Assembly: GCA_016872715.1 (NCBI GenBank)
Contig: VGZD01000039.1
Location: forward strand, 1-32,406
Direction of reading: 5' to 3'
Source: Planctomycetota bacterium
GTDB taxonomy: Bacteria > Planctomycetota > UBA1135 > GCA-002686595
Length of the DNA: 32,406 bases
Shown here: piece by piece, positions 22,414 to 30,375 of the stretch
How positions within the stretch are numbered: the first letter of the stretch is position 1
How the letters are laid out: every line of letters starts with the position of its first letter
Notes under the pieces: model-generated
Told to the model about the DNA's origin: nothing
What the model saw: only the letters and a program-made list of their open reading frames with translations
Databases searched by the model: none
Translations under genes and position numbers: made by a program

Positions 22414-23859
22414 ATGACACACGGACGGACAGGCGTGGCATGGCGGCGGCGTGGCTCGGCGTTGCTCGTGGCTTTGATCGCGGTGATGGTGCTCGCGGCG
22501 CTCGCGGCTGGGCTCTCGACCTACAGTGGTTCGCTCCAACGCGAGAACGAAGGCGATGAGCACGCGTCGCGCGCGTTGTACGTCGCGGAAGCTGGGCTGT
22601 CGCTGGCGATCGGTTCCGTGCGCGGCGGTGCCGTCGACGAGCAGACCGACGAACTCGAGGTGGGGAGCGACGAGGAGCCGCTGCCCTTCTCCGGCGGTGG
22701 CTACTGGTACCGAGTTCGCAACAACCACGATGGCACGGTCACGGTGACGTCGACGGCCGACGTCGGGGGCGTGCGTCAGGCGACGGAAGCCGTGCTCGAA
22801 TCGAACGATGAAGGCATCTTCAACAGCGCGCTGTTCGCGGGCAACGTCTCGGGTGATCCGCTGTACGACATGAAGTTCGGCGGCACCGGCGTGCAGGCCG
22901 ACATCGTCAACGGCAACATCTACAGCGGTCGTAACGTGCTCGTCACGGGCGGCGCACAGATCAACGGGCTGATCCGTGCGGCCGGTTCGATCAGTGGCGG
23001 CGGTGGAGACACCGGCAAGACGTTGCCGATTCCCGACATCGCGGGGATGAACTACGCGACCACGGCGCACTACAACGTGAACGCGCTCTTCGCTTCGGCG
23101 ACCTACAAGACGCACACGGCGCTCGGCGGCCGCGCGTGGCAGGTTTCCGAGTCCAGTCCAGCCCACATCTTCCGCCGCAATCCGAGCGATCGGACTTCGG
23201 CCACTTCCTCGACCTCCAAGGACGACTACTTTCTCGAGGATCCCTACGAGGCCGTCAGCGGCAGCTCGACCGTCGCGCCGGCCAACGGGACTCGAATCAC
23301 GCTCGCCGGACACGACAACAACCCCGGATCCAACGCGAGCAACAAGGTCTATTACATCGACGGGAACCTCTGGGTCCACAACAACAACATCTACTCCTTC
23401 ACGCTGTTCAACAGTGGCTCGGATCCTGTGCGAGCGACGTTCGTGGTGCGCGGCAATATCTACATCTCCGACAACATCCTCTACCAGAACGCCACGACGG
23501 GGGCGCTCGCGATGATCGCGATCAAGGACCCCGCCGTCGCCAGCTCGGGCAACATCTACTTCGGCGATCCGAGCTTCGGCACGCTGGAGCGCATGGACTC
23601 GTTCATGTACGCCGAGAACAACTTCCATGACAACAACCTCTCGGCCACGGGCTCGGCCAAGGTCACCGTCAACGGCAACATGACCGCCGGCAATCAGGTG
23701 CGCATCAATCGCGACTGGGGCAGCCAGCACTCGAAGCTGACCGTGAACTTCGACGGGCGCATCGCCAGCGGAGCGGTCACCCTCCCGGGGCTTCCGACGG
23801 CGGCTCAGGGCGAGGCCGACTGGAGCGTCGTTTCATGGCGCACGGTGGCAGCGCGATGA
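22414..23859 (+). CDS. PilX-like pilus-assembly protein with beta-helix-like body
   Basis: The predicted protein has 481 residues. The N-terminus (RRRGSALLVALIAVMVLAAL) is of the PilX_N type: a short basic leader and one hydrophobic helix without the usual Glu5. Residues about 60-130 include ALYVAEAGLSLAIGSV, common in PilX proteins. The large C-terminal part is rich in Gly, Asn and Val with strand-turn repeats (NGNIYSGRNVLVTGGAQING), suggesting a right-handed beta-helix like those in bactofilin-type or polymer-forming surface domains. Asn-rich stretches are frequent. It may be a pilus tip or adhesive component. The stop overlaps the start of the next gene (ATGA). Confidence 0.8.
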   Translation: MTHGRTGVAWRRRGSALLVALIAVMVLAALAAGLSTYSGSLQRENEGDEHASRALYVAEAGLSLAIGSVRGGAVDEQTDELEVGSDEEPLPFSGGGYWYRVRNNHDGTVTVTSTADVGGVRQATEAVLESNDEGIFNSALFAGNVSGDPLYDMKFGGTGVQADIVNGNIYSGRNVLVTGGAQINGLIRAAGSISGGGGDTGKTLPIPDIAGMNYATTAHYNVNALFASATYKTHTALGGRAWQVSESSPAHIFRRNPSDRTSATSSTSKDDYFLEDPYEAVSGSSTVAPANGTRITLAGHDNNPGSNASNKVYYIDGNLWVHNNNIYSFTLFNSGSDPVRATFVVRGNIYISDNILYQNATTGALAMIAIKDPAVASSGNIYFGDPSFGTLERMDSFMYAENNFHDNNLSATGSAKVTVNGNMTAGNQVRINRDWGSQHSKLTVNFDGRIASGAVTLPGLPTAAQGEADWSVVSWRTVAAR

Positions 23860-25259
23860 ACGCAGGGAACATGAAGCTGGCATGGGGGGCGTTGGTGGGT
23901 GCGAGCGCCTTCACGGTTCTCGCGGTCGTGGCCATGCCGCGCAGGGCAAGCGTGGTTCCCCTGCCGCCCGAGCAGCCCCCGCGTTCACCGAGCGAATGCA
24001 CGTCGGTCGAGTCCGCCGCGGTTGGCGATGTCGTCGTCAACGATCCGGCCATGTCGGAGGCCGCCCTCGCAGGCGCACCGTCGCAGAGCGCGGCTCTCGC
24101 CGCTTCGTTCGAGCGAGAACGCCGCGCTCCAGCGACGTCGACGAGCGTCCCCGATGCGCGCGTCGCCCTGTGCGACATGCTCGAGGACGCACGCGGGCTC
24201 GATCCGATGGTGCTGGCCGATGCCGCGGTGGGGCTCGGACCTGAGCTCGTGCCGAGTCTGCTCGATGGGATGCTCGGCCGCGGCGAGTGGCCAGAAAGCG
24301 AACACGCCGCGACCGCCGACCTGCGCGTTGTCGCGCTGCGCGATGCGTGGGAGCGCTATGAACCCGACCTGCGCGCCAAGGCGCTGGTCGAGTGTCACGC
24401 GGCCACGCGCGACGAGCGTCGCGTGCTGGTCGAACTCGCCGGCGAGCTCGGTGGGGAAGTGGCCTTGCCGACGGTGCTGCGCATCGCGCGCGGCCTCGAG
24501 CCGCTCGATCTCGCCCGCGACTTCGTCGCCGAGCCGGTAGAACGCGCGCTCGCGCAAGCACTCGTTTCGTCGAAGGCGAGCGAGCGCAACCTCGAGACCT
24601 TGCTCGCGCAGCAGCCGAGCGAGTTGGCGCGGGTCATCGTGCGCGGTTGGGCGCAGTCGGGTGATGCGCGCGGTCCGGCGCTCGCGGCGCGAGCCTTGGG
24701 GCGGGAGGCCGCGCTCGATCTGGAGATCCTCGCCGCTGTGGCTCAGCCGAGCTGTCCCGCGCGCGCGGCACTGGGGGAGCGCGCGCTCGCGGCGGCGCGT
24801 CGAGCCTTGGCGAGTGCCGACCCGAAGGCGCGCCGCGCCGCCGCCGCCGTGTTTGGGAACGCGCGCGACACTCAGACGGCGGACGCGCTCGTGGGGGCCT
24901 TGGACGACGTCGACGCGCTCGTGCGTGCGGCTGCGCGCGATGCGCTGCGCGCGATCACGGGGCGCGACCTCGGTGGCGACTCCGAGGCATGGCGGGCATG
25001 GAGCTCCGAGCGCCACGAGTGGCTCGCCGATGCTCGCACGCGTCAGCTTTCGCGCGCCACCGGATCGGACTGCGGCGAGGCCATGGAAGCGCTCGGCGAG
25101 ATGCTGGCTCGACCGGACGCCTACGACGAGCTTGTCGACGGGTTGGCAGAGCTCCATGGCGCGACTCCCTGCGGCTCGGTGCGCGAGCGCGTGCGCTCGG
25201 CACTCGAGGAGATCGGCTCGGCCCGCGCGCTCGCGCTCGTCCGGCAGGCGGACGGCTAA
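23856..25259 (+). CDS. Membrane-anchored HEAT-repeat protein
   Basis: The predicted protein has 467 residues. An N-terminal hydrophobic segment (about 8-28, LAWGALVGASAFTVLAVVAM) probably anchors it with the body outside the cytoplasm. Residues about 100-370 are helical repeats of HEAT type, clearest at ADPKARRAAAAVFGNARD followed by ALVGALDDVDALVRAAARDAL. A tail GDSEAWRAWSSERHEWL follows, a Trp-rich ending often attached to HEAT repeats in planctomycetes. ATG 23856 overlaps the previous stop (ATGA), so it is coupled to the pilin genes and may serve as a scaffold for them. It ends on CTAA, which also gives the stop of the convergent propeller gene. Confidence 0.82.
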   Translation: MNAGNMKLAWGALVGASAFTVLAVVAMPRRASVVPLPPEQPPRSPSECTSVESAAVGDVVVNDPAMSEAALAGAPSQSAALAASFERERRAPATSTSVPDARVALCDMLEDARGLDPMVLADAAVGLGPELVPSLLDGMLGRGEWPESEHAATADLRVVALRDAWERYEPDLRAKALVECHAATRDERRVLVELAGELGGEVALPTVLRIARGLEPLDLARDFVAEPVERALAQALVSSKASERNLETLLAQQPSELARVIVRGWAQSGDARGPALAARALGREAALDLEILAAVAQPSCPARAALGERALAAARRALASADPKARRAAAAVFGNARDTQTADALVGALDDVDALVRAAARDALRAITGRDLGGDSEAWRAWSSERHEWLADARTRQLSRATGSDCGEAMEALGEMLARPDAYDELVDGLAELHGATPCGSVRERVRSALEEIGSARALALVRQADG

Positions 25260-27646
25260 GGGACGAGTCGCAAGCTCAGCGCGATGCCTTGCGGAGCCGA
25301 CGTGAGGCTCGTCGACTGGACGGGCTGCGGCATGCCGCTCGAGCGATCGATCAGCAGCCGCACGAGCGTGTTGGAGCCCTCGCTGGCGACGTACAGCTGC
25401 GAACCCGACGGGTGGACGGAGGCGGCGATGGGTTGGTTGCCCGCGGTGAACTCGCCGACGCGCGTGAAATCGGTGATGATCGAGTTGGGGTCGATGCGGA
25501 ACACGCTCACATCGCCGACGCCGTTGGTGTCGCGGTTGCAGACGTAGATGAAGCGGCCGAGCGGGTCGCTGGTGAGCGCGACGGTGTTCGTGCCCGAGGG
25601 GCGCGAGCTGATCAGGGACAGCGCACCGTCCGCGGCGTGGATCTGGTAGAGCGCCACACGGCCCTTGGAAGCCGCGCTCGCGAGCAGGTAGCGACCGTTG
25701 GGAGTGATCGCGACCGCGGCCGGTTGACCGTCGAGCGGCTTGGCGGGCTGGGATTGGGTGAGCGCCCCGGTCGCGAGGTCGATCGCGACGGTGAGCACTT
25801 CGTTCGTCTCGGGGTTCGCCACGTAGGCGAACCGGCCGCTCGAATCGACCGCGAGCGACCGTGCGCCGGCGCTGACGCTCAGCGCGCCAAGCTGTGCGAG
25901 GTCTCCCGTGCTCTCGTCGAAATCGAGCAGGCGGAGCTCACCCGCAAGGCGATGCAGCACGAGCAGTCGGCGCCCCGAGGGCTCGAACGCCAGCGCGATC
26001 GGTTCGGCTGCGCTCGCGGTCAGGGCCTCCGGTGCCGTCGGCAGGCCGGTGGCGGGGTCGAGGGCGAGCACGGCGAGCTGGTTGTCATTGGGTCGCGCGG
26101 AGACGAGCCAGCGCGCGGAGGGATGCAGCGCCACCGCCTGCGGTTGGGGCGCCCCCGGCGCGGGCGTCGAGAGGGGCGCGAGCGCTCCGTCGACGGAGTC
26201 GATGCGGAACACGGTCGGGGCCAAGGCCTCGGAGGTGGAAACGTAGGCGAACGACGCGCGCGGATTCGGCGGCTCGTCGGAGGGGATCGGCGCGATGTTC
26301 AGCGGAGACTCGCGCGTGCGGAGCGAGTCTTCGAGGGTGAGCTCGCCCGTGGCTGGATCGACGCGGAAGCACTGGAGTTCCGCGTCCTGACCGAGGGTGA
26401 CGTACACGCGTTCGCCGGTGAAGTCGAACGAGAGCGACTCGGGGCGATCGCCTGTGGGCGTCACATCGTTCAGCGAGAGAGCGCCGGTCGACGGATCGAT
26501 GGCGAAGGTGCGCAGCGTGTCGTCGCTCGCGATCGTCGCGTACAGGAAGCGCCCCGAAGGCGCGAGCGCGACGCGCGACGGCTGGAGCGCGGTGTTCTCG
26601 TTCTCCACGAAGGACAACGCGCCGGTCTGCGGGTCGATGGAATAGACCTGCAGGCGGCTGTGGATGCGGCAGTTCGTGTACAGGAAGCGCCCGTCGCGCG
26701 AGCTCGCCAGCCAGAACGGAGTGAAATTCGAGACGCTCGGCGGGCCGCTCACCGCGGGCAGACCGGTGGTCGGATCGAGCGCCAGCGTCTGGATCGACTT
26801 CGCGGTCACGTTCGAGAGCCACAGGAAGCGCCCGTCGGCCGCGAGCTCCGCGTCCCACGCGCCATCGATCGGGTCGATCCCGTCGTCGAGCGAGAGCCCG
26901 CCGAGCGACGAGAGCGAGCCGTCGCCTCCGACCGTGAAGGTCTCGACGTGCACTTGGGTCTGCGCGATCACATACAGGCGCGAGCCATCCGGGGACAGCG
27001 TGAGCTCGTTGGGATTGAGGCCCGCGCAGGCGACGGCGCCGCGCTCGACGAAGCGACCCGAGTCCGCGTGGACGTCGAAGATGCGGACCGTGCTCGAATC
27101 GCGCTGCAGGAGGTACAGGTAGTTGCCCGAGGGGTGGGCGCAGATCCCGCGCGCGCCGGATTCGACCATGATCGGCGCCGTGATGCCCGTGGGCGTGAGC
27201 AGGCCGGTGCCTGGATCGATGCGGAAGGCGCTGAGCGTGCTGTCGGCCGAGTTGGCCACCGCGACGAGCTGCAGCGGGGCGACCACGCCGAGCACGACGC
27301 TCGCCTCGCTGAAGCCCGAGACGTTCGAGGCGCGCACGACGTACGTCGCGGGCTCGGCCTGCACGCGCGGGACGCCGCCGATGGATCCGTCGCTCGCATC
27401 GAGCTCGAGGCCCGCGGGCAGAGCGGGCGTCACGCTCCAACTCGACACCGCGCCACCGCGGACCGAGGCCAAGAGCGGAGCGAGGTCCTCACCCTTGGTG
27501 GCGAGCTCGAAGGTCGAGGAGTAGCTGAGCGCGCTCGGTGCGGCCACAGGTGTGTCCGCGCTGCCGCAGCCCGAGAGAGCGAGCGCGGGAAGCAGGCCCG
27601 CGGGCAGGATCGGTCGGAGCGGCGAGAGCAGGGAACGAGCGGCCAT
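25256..27646 (-). CDS. Double beta-propeller lipoprotein, lactonase-like
   Basis: The predicted protein has 796 residues and a lipoprotein signal ending LALSGCGS (Cys27). Residues about 35-130 look like a putative immunoglobulin-like domain (PALPAGLELDASDGSIGGVP). After it come 14 repeats with a blade-like signature (FRIDPGTGLLTPTG, YSIDPQTGALSF, FAIDPSTGALSL and so on), each about 45-50 residues with a VALxPSGRFLY segment. Fourteen blades fit two seven-bladed propellers in tandem, of the type of 6-phosphogluconolactonase (lactonase) proteins. Catalytic activity is not evident; many such proteins are surface or periplasmic binders. The start ATG at 27646 is the only one that gives a proper signal peptide. 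Confidence 0.85.
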   Translation of the reverse strand: MAARSLLSPLRPILPAGLLPALALSGCGSADTPVAAPSALSYSSTFELATKGEDLAPLLASVRGGAVSSWSVTPALPAGLELDASDGSIGGVPRVQAEPATYVVRASNVSGFSEASVVLGVVAPLQLVAVANSADSTLSAFRIDPGTGLLTPTGITAPIMVESGARGICAHPSGNYLYLLQRDSSTVRIFDVHADSGRFVERGAVACAGLNPNELTLSPDGSRLYVIAQTQVHVETFTVGGDGSLSSLGGLSLDDGIDPIDGAWDAELAADGRFLWLSNVTAKSIQTLALDPTTGLPAVSGPPSVSNFTPFWLASSRDGRFLYTNCRIHSRLQVYSIDPQTGALSFVENENTALQPSRVALAPSGRFLYATIASDDTLRTFAIDPSTGALSLNDVTPTGDRPESLSFDFTGERVYVTLGQDAELQCFRVDPATGELTLEDSLRTRESPLNIAPIPSDEPPNPRASFAYVSTSEALAPTVFRIDSVDGALAPLSTPAPGAPQPQAVALHPSARWLVSARPNDNQLAVLALDPATGLPTAPEALTASAAEPIALAFEPSGRRLLVLHRLAGELRLLDFDESTGDLAQLGALSVSAGARSLAVDSSGRFAYVANPETNEVLTVAIDLATGALTQSQPAKPLDGQPAAVAITPNGRYLLASAASKGRVALYQIHAADGALSLISSRPSGTNTVALTSDPLGRFIYVCNRDTNGVGDVSVFRIDPNSIITDFTRVGEFTAGNQPIAASVHPSGSQLYVASEGSNTLVRLLIDRSSGMPQPVQSTSLTSAPQGIALSLRLVP

Positions 27647-27651
27647 GTAGC

Positions 27652-27690
27652 GACAGGAGATCGTGTGACGGGTGATCGTGCGACAGGTCT
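27652..27690. repeat. 15-bp imperfect tandem repeat in the propeller leader
   Basis: Units GACAGGAGATCGTGT, GACGGGTGATCGTGC and a partial GACAGGTCT lie just upstream of the propeller start codon, so in the transcript they form the 5-prime leader or overlap its ribosome-binding region. Confidence 0.6.
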
Positions 27691-27880
27691 CGGAGGGCAG
27701 CGGGAGAATCGTAGCGTTGTGGATCGAAAGGCGGCGTGCGAACACGGAACTCGGCGCCGGGGCTGGGGAGCGCGGCCCACCCAGTTCACGTCAGTCTAGT
27801 GCAGACGCGGTCTTCCGCGCGCTGGGGAGCACTCCCCGTGGGCGAGCGGACGCCGACGTCGGCCGATCCACCCAGAAAAC

Positions 27881-27942
27881 CCGCTCGGCGGCCTGCCAAC
27901 CCGCTCGGCGGCCTGCACGAGCCGCTCGGCGGCCTACACGTG
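27881..27942. repeat. 20- to 21-bp tandem repeat, three copies
   Basis: The core CCGCTCGGCGGCCTG (third copy CCGCTCGGCGGCCTA) begins at 27881, 27901 and 27922, each followed by a variable 5-6 bp. The array sits six bases beyond the stop codon of the flavoprotein gene. Each core also contains CCGCTCGGCGG, which is partly palindromic (CCGC/GCGG), so the array could fold. Confidence 0.85.
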
Positions 27943-27947
27943 CCGGT

Positions 27948-29273
27948 TCAGCCCCGCTGAGCCCGCCCGAGCAGCGAACCGGCCAGCTCGCGGGCCTTGA
28001 TCACGCACTGGTCCGAATTGTCGTACTCGAAGCGCCCGAAACGCCCGAGCGGCACGAGCTCGACCTGCGCCATCCAGTCGAAAATCGCCTTGCGCCGCGC
28101 GTGGTAGGCGGCGTCGAACACCACATACGCATGGCGGGTCGAGGTGCGGTCGGTGAACAGCACCTCGTCGCGGCGCAGGATGCCGGCGCGCTCGAGGCCT
28201 TCGAGCACCTCGCGCTCGAGTTCCGGCCCTGCGTGGGGCGCTCCGCCGGGGTGCGTCACTTCGCACAGCAGCGAACTCCTGCCAGCCGGCGCCATCCCCG
28301 GCGCGTAGTTGGACATGTAGGTCACGCGGTTGGTCGGCCCCTGCTCGTGGTGCGGCAGGTAGATCCACGAGAGCTTGGGGTGCTCGGCGCGCGCGAGCGC
28401 GACGAGCAGGCAGGTGATCGAGTTGTACTCGAGCGTGCGCATCGCGTCGGCCGCCTCGTGCGGGACGTCGCGCACGATCTGCGGCAGGTCGGTGAGCGCC
28501 AGCGTGCTCACGAGCGCGTCGAACTCCTCGCCGTTGACCTTCCAGCCCGCGCGCGTGCGCTCGACTTCGCGCACCCTCGTCGCGAGTCGCACGCGGTCGA
28601 GCACCGTGCTCGCGATGCCGTCGGTGAGCGCTTGGAATCCGCCCCGGCGCGGGTAGTAGAAGATCGACTGGTGCGTGTAACCCTCGGTGCGGATGCCGAT
28701 CGAGGCGCGCAGCACGTCGTCGATCGGTGCATCGGGCACGCGGCCCGCAACCCAGTCGCTCGAGAGGAAGTCGAGCTCGCGCTTCCAGACCTTGGCGTTG
28801 TAGGGGTCCATGAAGTGGCGCGCGATGCCCTCGCCGAAGCGCCAGCGCACCCACGGGCCGAACTGCGTCGGAGCGCGCGAGCCATCGACCTGACGCCGAT
28901 GCCAAGCCTCGATGTAGCCGCGCAGGCAGTCGAAGTTCGCCTGCTCGGGCAGGTCGCCGAGGCCGTTCTCGAACGGATAGTGCACCCAGCGGTCCGCGAA
29001 GCGGATCTTGGTGTGGCGCTCCTGCTCGACGAAGGCGCTCTCGCCACCGGCGCAGGCCTTCATCCACGCCATGGCGCGCGCATCCTTGCTGTAGAGGATG
29101 TGGCCGCCGGTGACGTCGTAGGTGAAGCCCTCGACGCTCTTCGACGCGCACAGCCCGCCGACCGAGCGCGAGGCTTCGAACACGCTCACGTGCTCGCGCG
29201 GCAGACCGCCCTCGATCAGGAAGCGGGCCAGCGCGAGTCCGGAAATGCCGGCGCCGAGGATCGCGATCTTCAC
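27948..29273 (-). CDS. UDP-galactopyranose-mutase-like / amine-oxidase-like flavoprotein
   Basis: The predicted protein has 441 residues. GAGISG at residues 7-12 after a beta strand (MKIAILG) is the FAD dinucleotide-binding motif, with Glu of VFEAS about 20 residues later. A conserved segment (FMDPYNAKVWKRELDFLSSD, about 165-185) recalls the mutase motif with Tyr and Lys near the flavin. The end (GRFGRFEYDNSDQCVIKA) resembles the second flavin-binding segment. It belongs to the Glf/protoporphyrinogen-oxidase/amine-oxidase superfamily and may act on a sugar nucleotide or another substrate; the substrate cannot be predicted. The start is a GTG at 29273; a longer GTG start (29318) would add a Pro/Thr leader. 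No sugar genes are nearby. Confidence 0.8.
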   Translation of the reverse strand: MKIAILGAGISGLALARFLIEGGLPREHVSVFEASRSVGGLCASKSVEGFTYDVTGGHILYSKDARAMAWMKACAGGESAFVEQERHTKIRFADRWVHYPFENGLGDLPEQANFDCLRGYIEAWHRRQVDGSRAPTQFGPWVRWRFGEGIARHFMDPYNAKVWKRELDFLSSDWVAGRVPDAPIDDVLRASIGIRTEGYTHQSIFYYPRRGGFQALTDGIASTVLDRVRLATRVREVERTRAGWKVNGEEFDALVSTLALTDLPQIVRDVPHEAADAMRTLEYNSITCLLVALARAEHPKLSWIYLPHHEQGPTNRVTYMSNYAPGMAPAGRSSLLCEVTHPGGAPHAGPELEREVLEGLERAGILRRDEVLFTDRTSTRHAYVVFDAAYHARRKAIFDWMAQVELVPLGRFGRFEYDNSDQCVIKARELAGSLLGRAQRG

Positions 29274-29369
29274 CGTGGTCGTTGTGCTTCGAGGAGGGGG
29301 AGGCTCGCAGCCTGCCACGTCGCTCTCACGATAGCGCGGCGCGCGAGGTCGGGCGAGCGCGGTGAGGAC

Positions 29370-30365
29370 TTAGCGCGAGCGCACCAGCAGCGCGCGGTCG
29401 ATTTTTTCCTGCTCCAGCACGCGCTTTGCGTCCGCGAGCCAGCGACGGCCATCCTCGGTGTACCCCGCGGTCGGCGTCAGACTCGGATCGAGTCGGATCC
29501 AGTAGGCGTTGAAGCACTCCATGGCGAGCTCGCGCGCGTACTTGGCGAGACAGGACGCGAGCGCCACCGGCAGGGAGCGCGACTCCGCGCGTTCGGCGAA
29601 TGCGACCTCCATGCGCCGCGCGCCGCCGCGCCGCTCGGTCAGGCGATAGCGCGAGAGCTCGCTCGATTCGTCGACCAGCTCGACCGACGCCTCGGGAAAG
29701 TCGATCGCGAGCATCGAGCCGTAGTGCATGCGCCCGCCGTGGCGATCGACCCACAACTCGACGCCCTCCTGCGCGTGCTGCTGCCAGATGCGCCGGAAAA
29801 TCAGGCGCGATTGCAGCCAGTGCGTGCGGGCCTTGTTGTCGGTCTCGCCGAAGGAGCGATTGAGCTCGGCCTCGGGAACCACGCGCACGCCGAGGTCGAG
29901 CACGTCCACGCTCGCGCGCACGAGCGCGCGGTGCAGGTCCTCCACGCGCAGCTCGAGCAACCCCGCGTCGACGTGGCGCGGCAGCGGCAGGGCGCCGACG
30001 CGGTACCACGGATGCAGGTCGACCGAGGCAGCGTCGAGCGCGAGCTCGCGAGGGTTGTCGAACAGGTAGCGTCGCGCGTCGGTGTGCGGGCGCCGCAGCG
30101 GGGCCTTCAGCGCGAGAAATCCCAGCGCCGTGGACTCGAGGCGGCGATGGCAGCGCGCGGTGCGCTTGAACACCAACTTCGAGTCGGCGACCACGAAGCA
30201 GCGCCCATCGGCCCCCGGTTCGTCGCTGACGGCCGGAGCGAGGACGCGCCAGAGCTCATCGGCGCCGCACGGCGCGCGGAACACGCTGTAGCCGAAGGTC
30301 ATCGGCCCGAGCAGGGGCCCGAGCCCCGCCTCGTCGACTCCGGCGTGCAGGCGCAGCTTCGTCAC
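29370..30365 (-). CDS. RNase HII-like protein, divergent
   Basis: The predicted protein has 331 residues, longer than RNase HII (about 200). HAGVDEAGLGPLLGP (Asp11, Glu12) and VVADSKL (about 59-64) match the RNase HII start. Asp207 in ELWVDRHGG may be the third carboxylate, and AERAESRSLPVALASCLAKY matches the family helix with the acidic residue as Glu261 instead of Asp. The usual GRG or GKG after DEA, which senses the RNA-DNA junction, is GLG here. An insertion of about 100 residues lies between the second and third motifs. It may be a nuclease with changed specificity or an inactive relative. The GTG start is ten bases after the lgt stop, so it probably shares the lgt transcript. Confidence 0.7.
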   Translation of the reverse strand: MTKLRLHAGVDEAGLGPLLGPMTFGYSVFRAPCGADELWRVLAPAVSDEPGADGRCFVVADSKLVFKRTARCHRRLESTALGFLALKAPLRRPHTDARRYLFDNPRELALDAASVDLHPWYRVGALPLPRHVDAGLLELRVEDLHRALVRASVDVLDLGVRVVPEAELNRSFGETDNKARTHWLQSRLIFRRIWQQHAQEGVELWVDRHGGRMHYGSMLAIDFPEASVELVDESSELSRYRLTERRGGARRMEVAFAERAESRSLPVALASCLAKYARELAMECFNAYWIRLDPSLTPTAGYTEDGRRWLADAKRVLEQEKIDRALLVRSR

Positions 30366-30375
30366 GACCGACGAG

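Larger units (their letters stand above)
27647..27947. other. 301-bp intergenic region upstream of the propeller gene
   Basis: No gene is supported. It must contain the propeller-gene promoter, since the flavoprotein gene ends at 27948 on the same strand. It has a 15-bp imperfect tandem repeat next to the propeller start, two copies of GCTGGGGAGC (27762-27771 and 27821-27830) and a three-copy tandem repeat near the flavoprotein end. Small open frames across it look like chance. Confidence 0.6.

Noticed and set aside
24989-27799. A 936-codon plus-strand frame
   Set aside because: It is antisense to the propeller lipoprotein, which has a lipobox and 14 repeated blades; the plus-strand product is a low-complexity shadow.
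27824-27837. GGGGAG-CA-CTCCCC inverted repeat as a terminator
   Set aside because: The loop would be only two bases and no gene ends next to it; it is more likely chance in GC-rich DNA.
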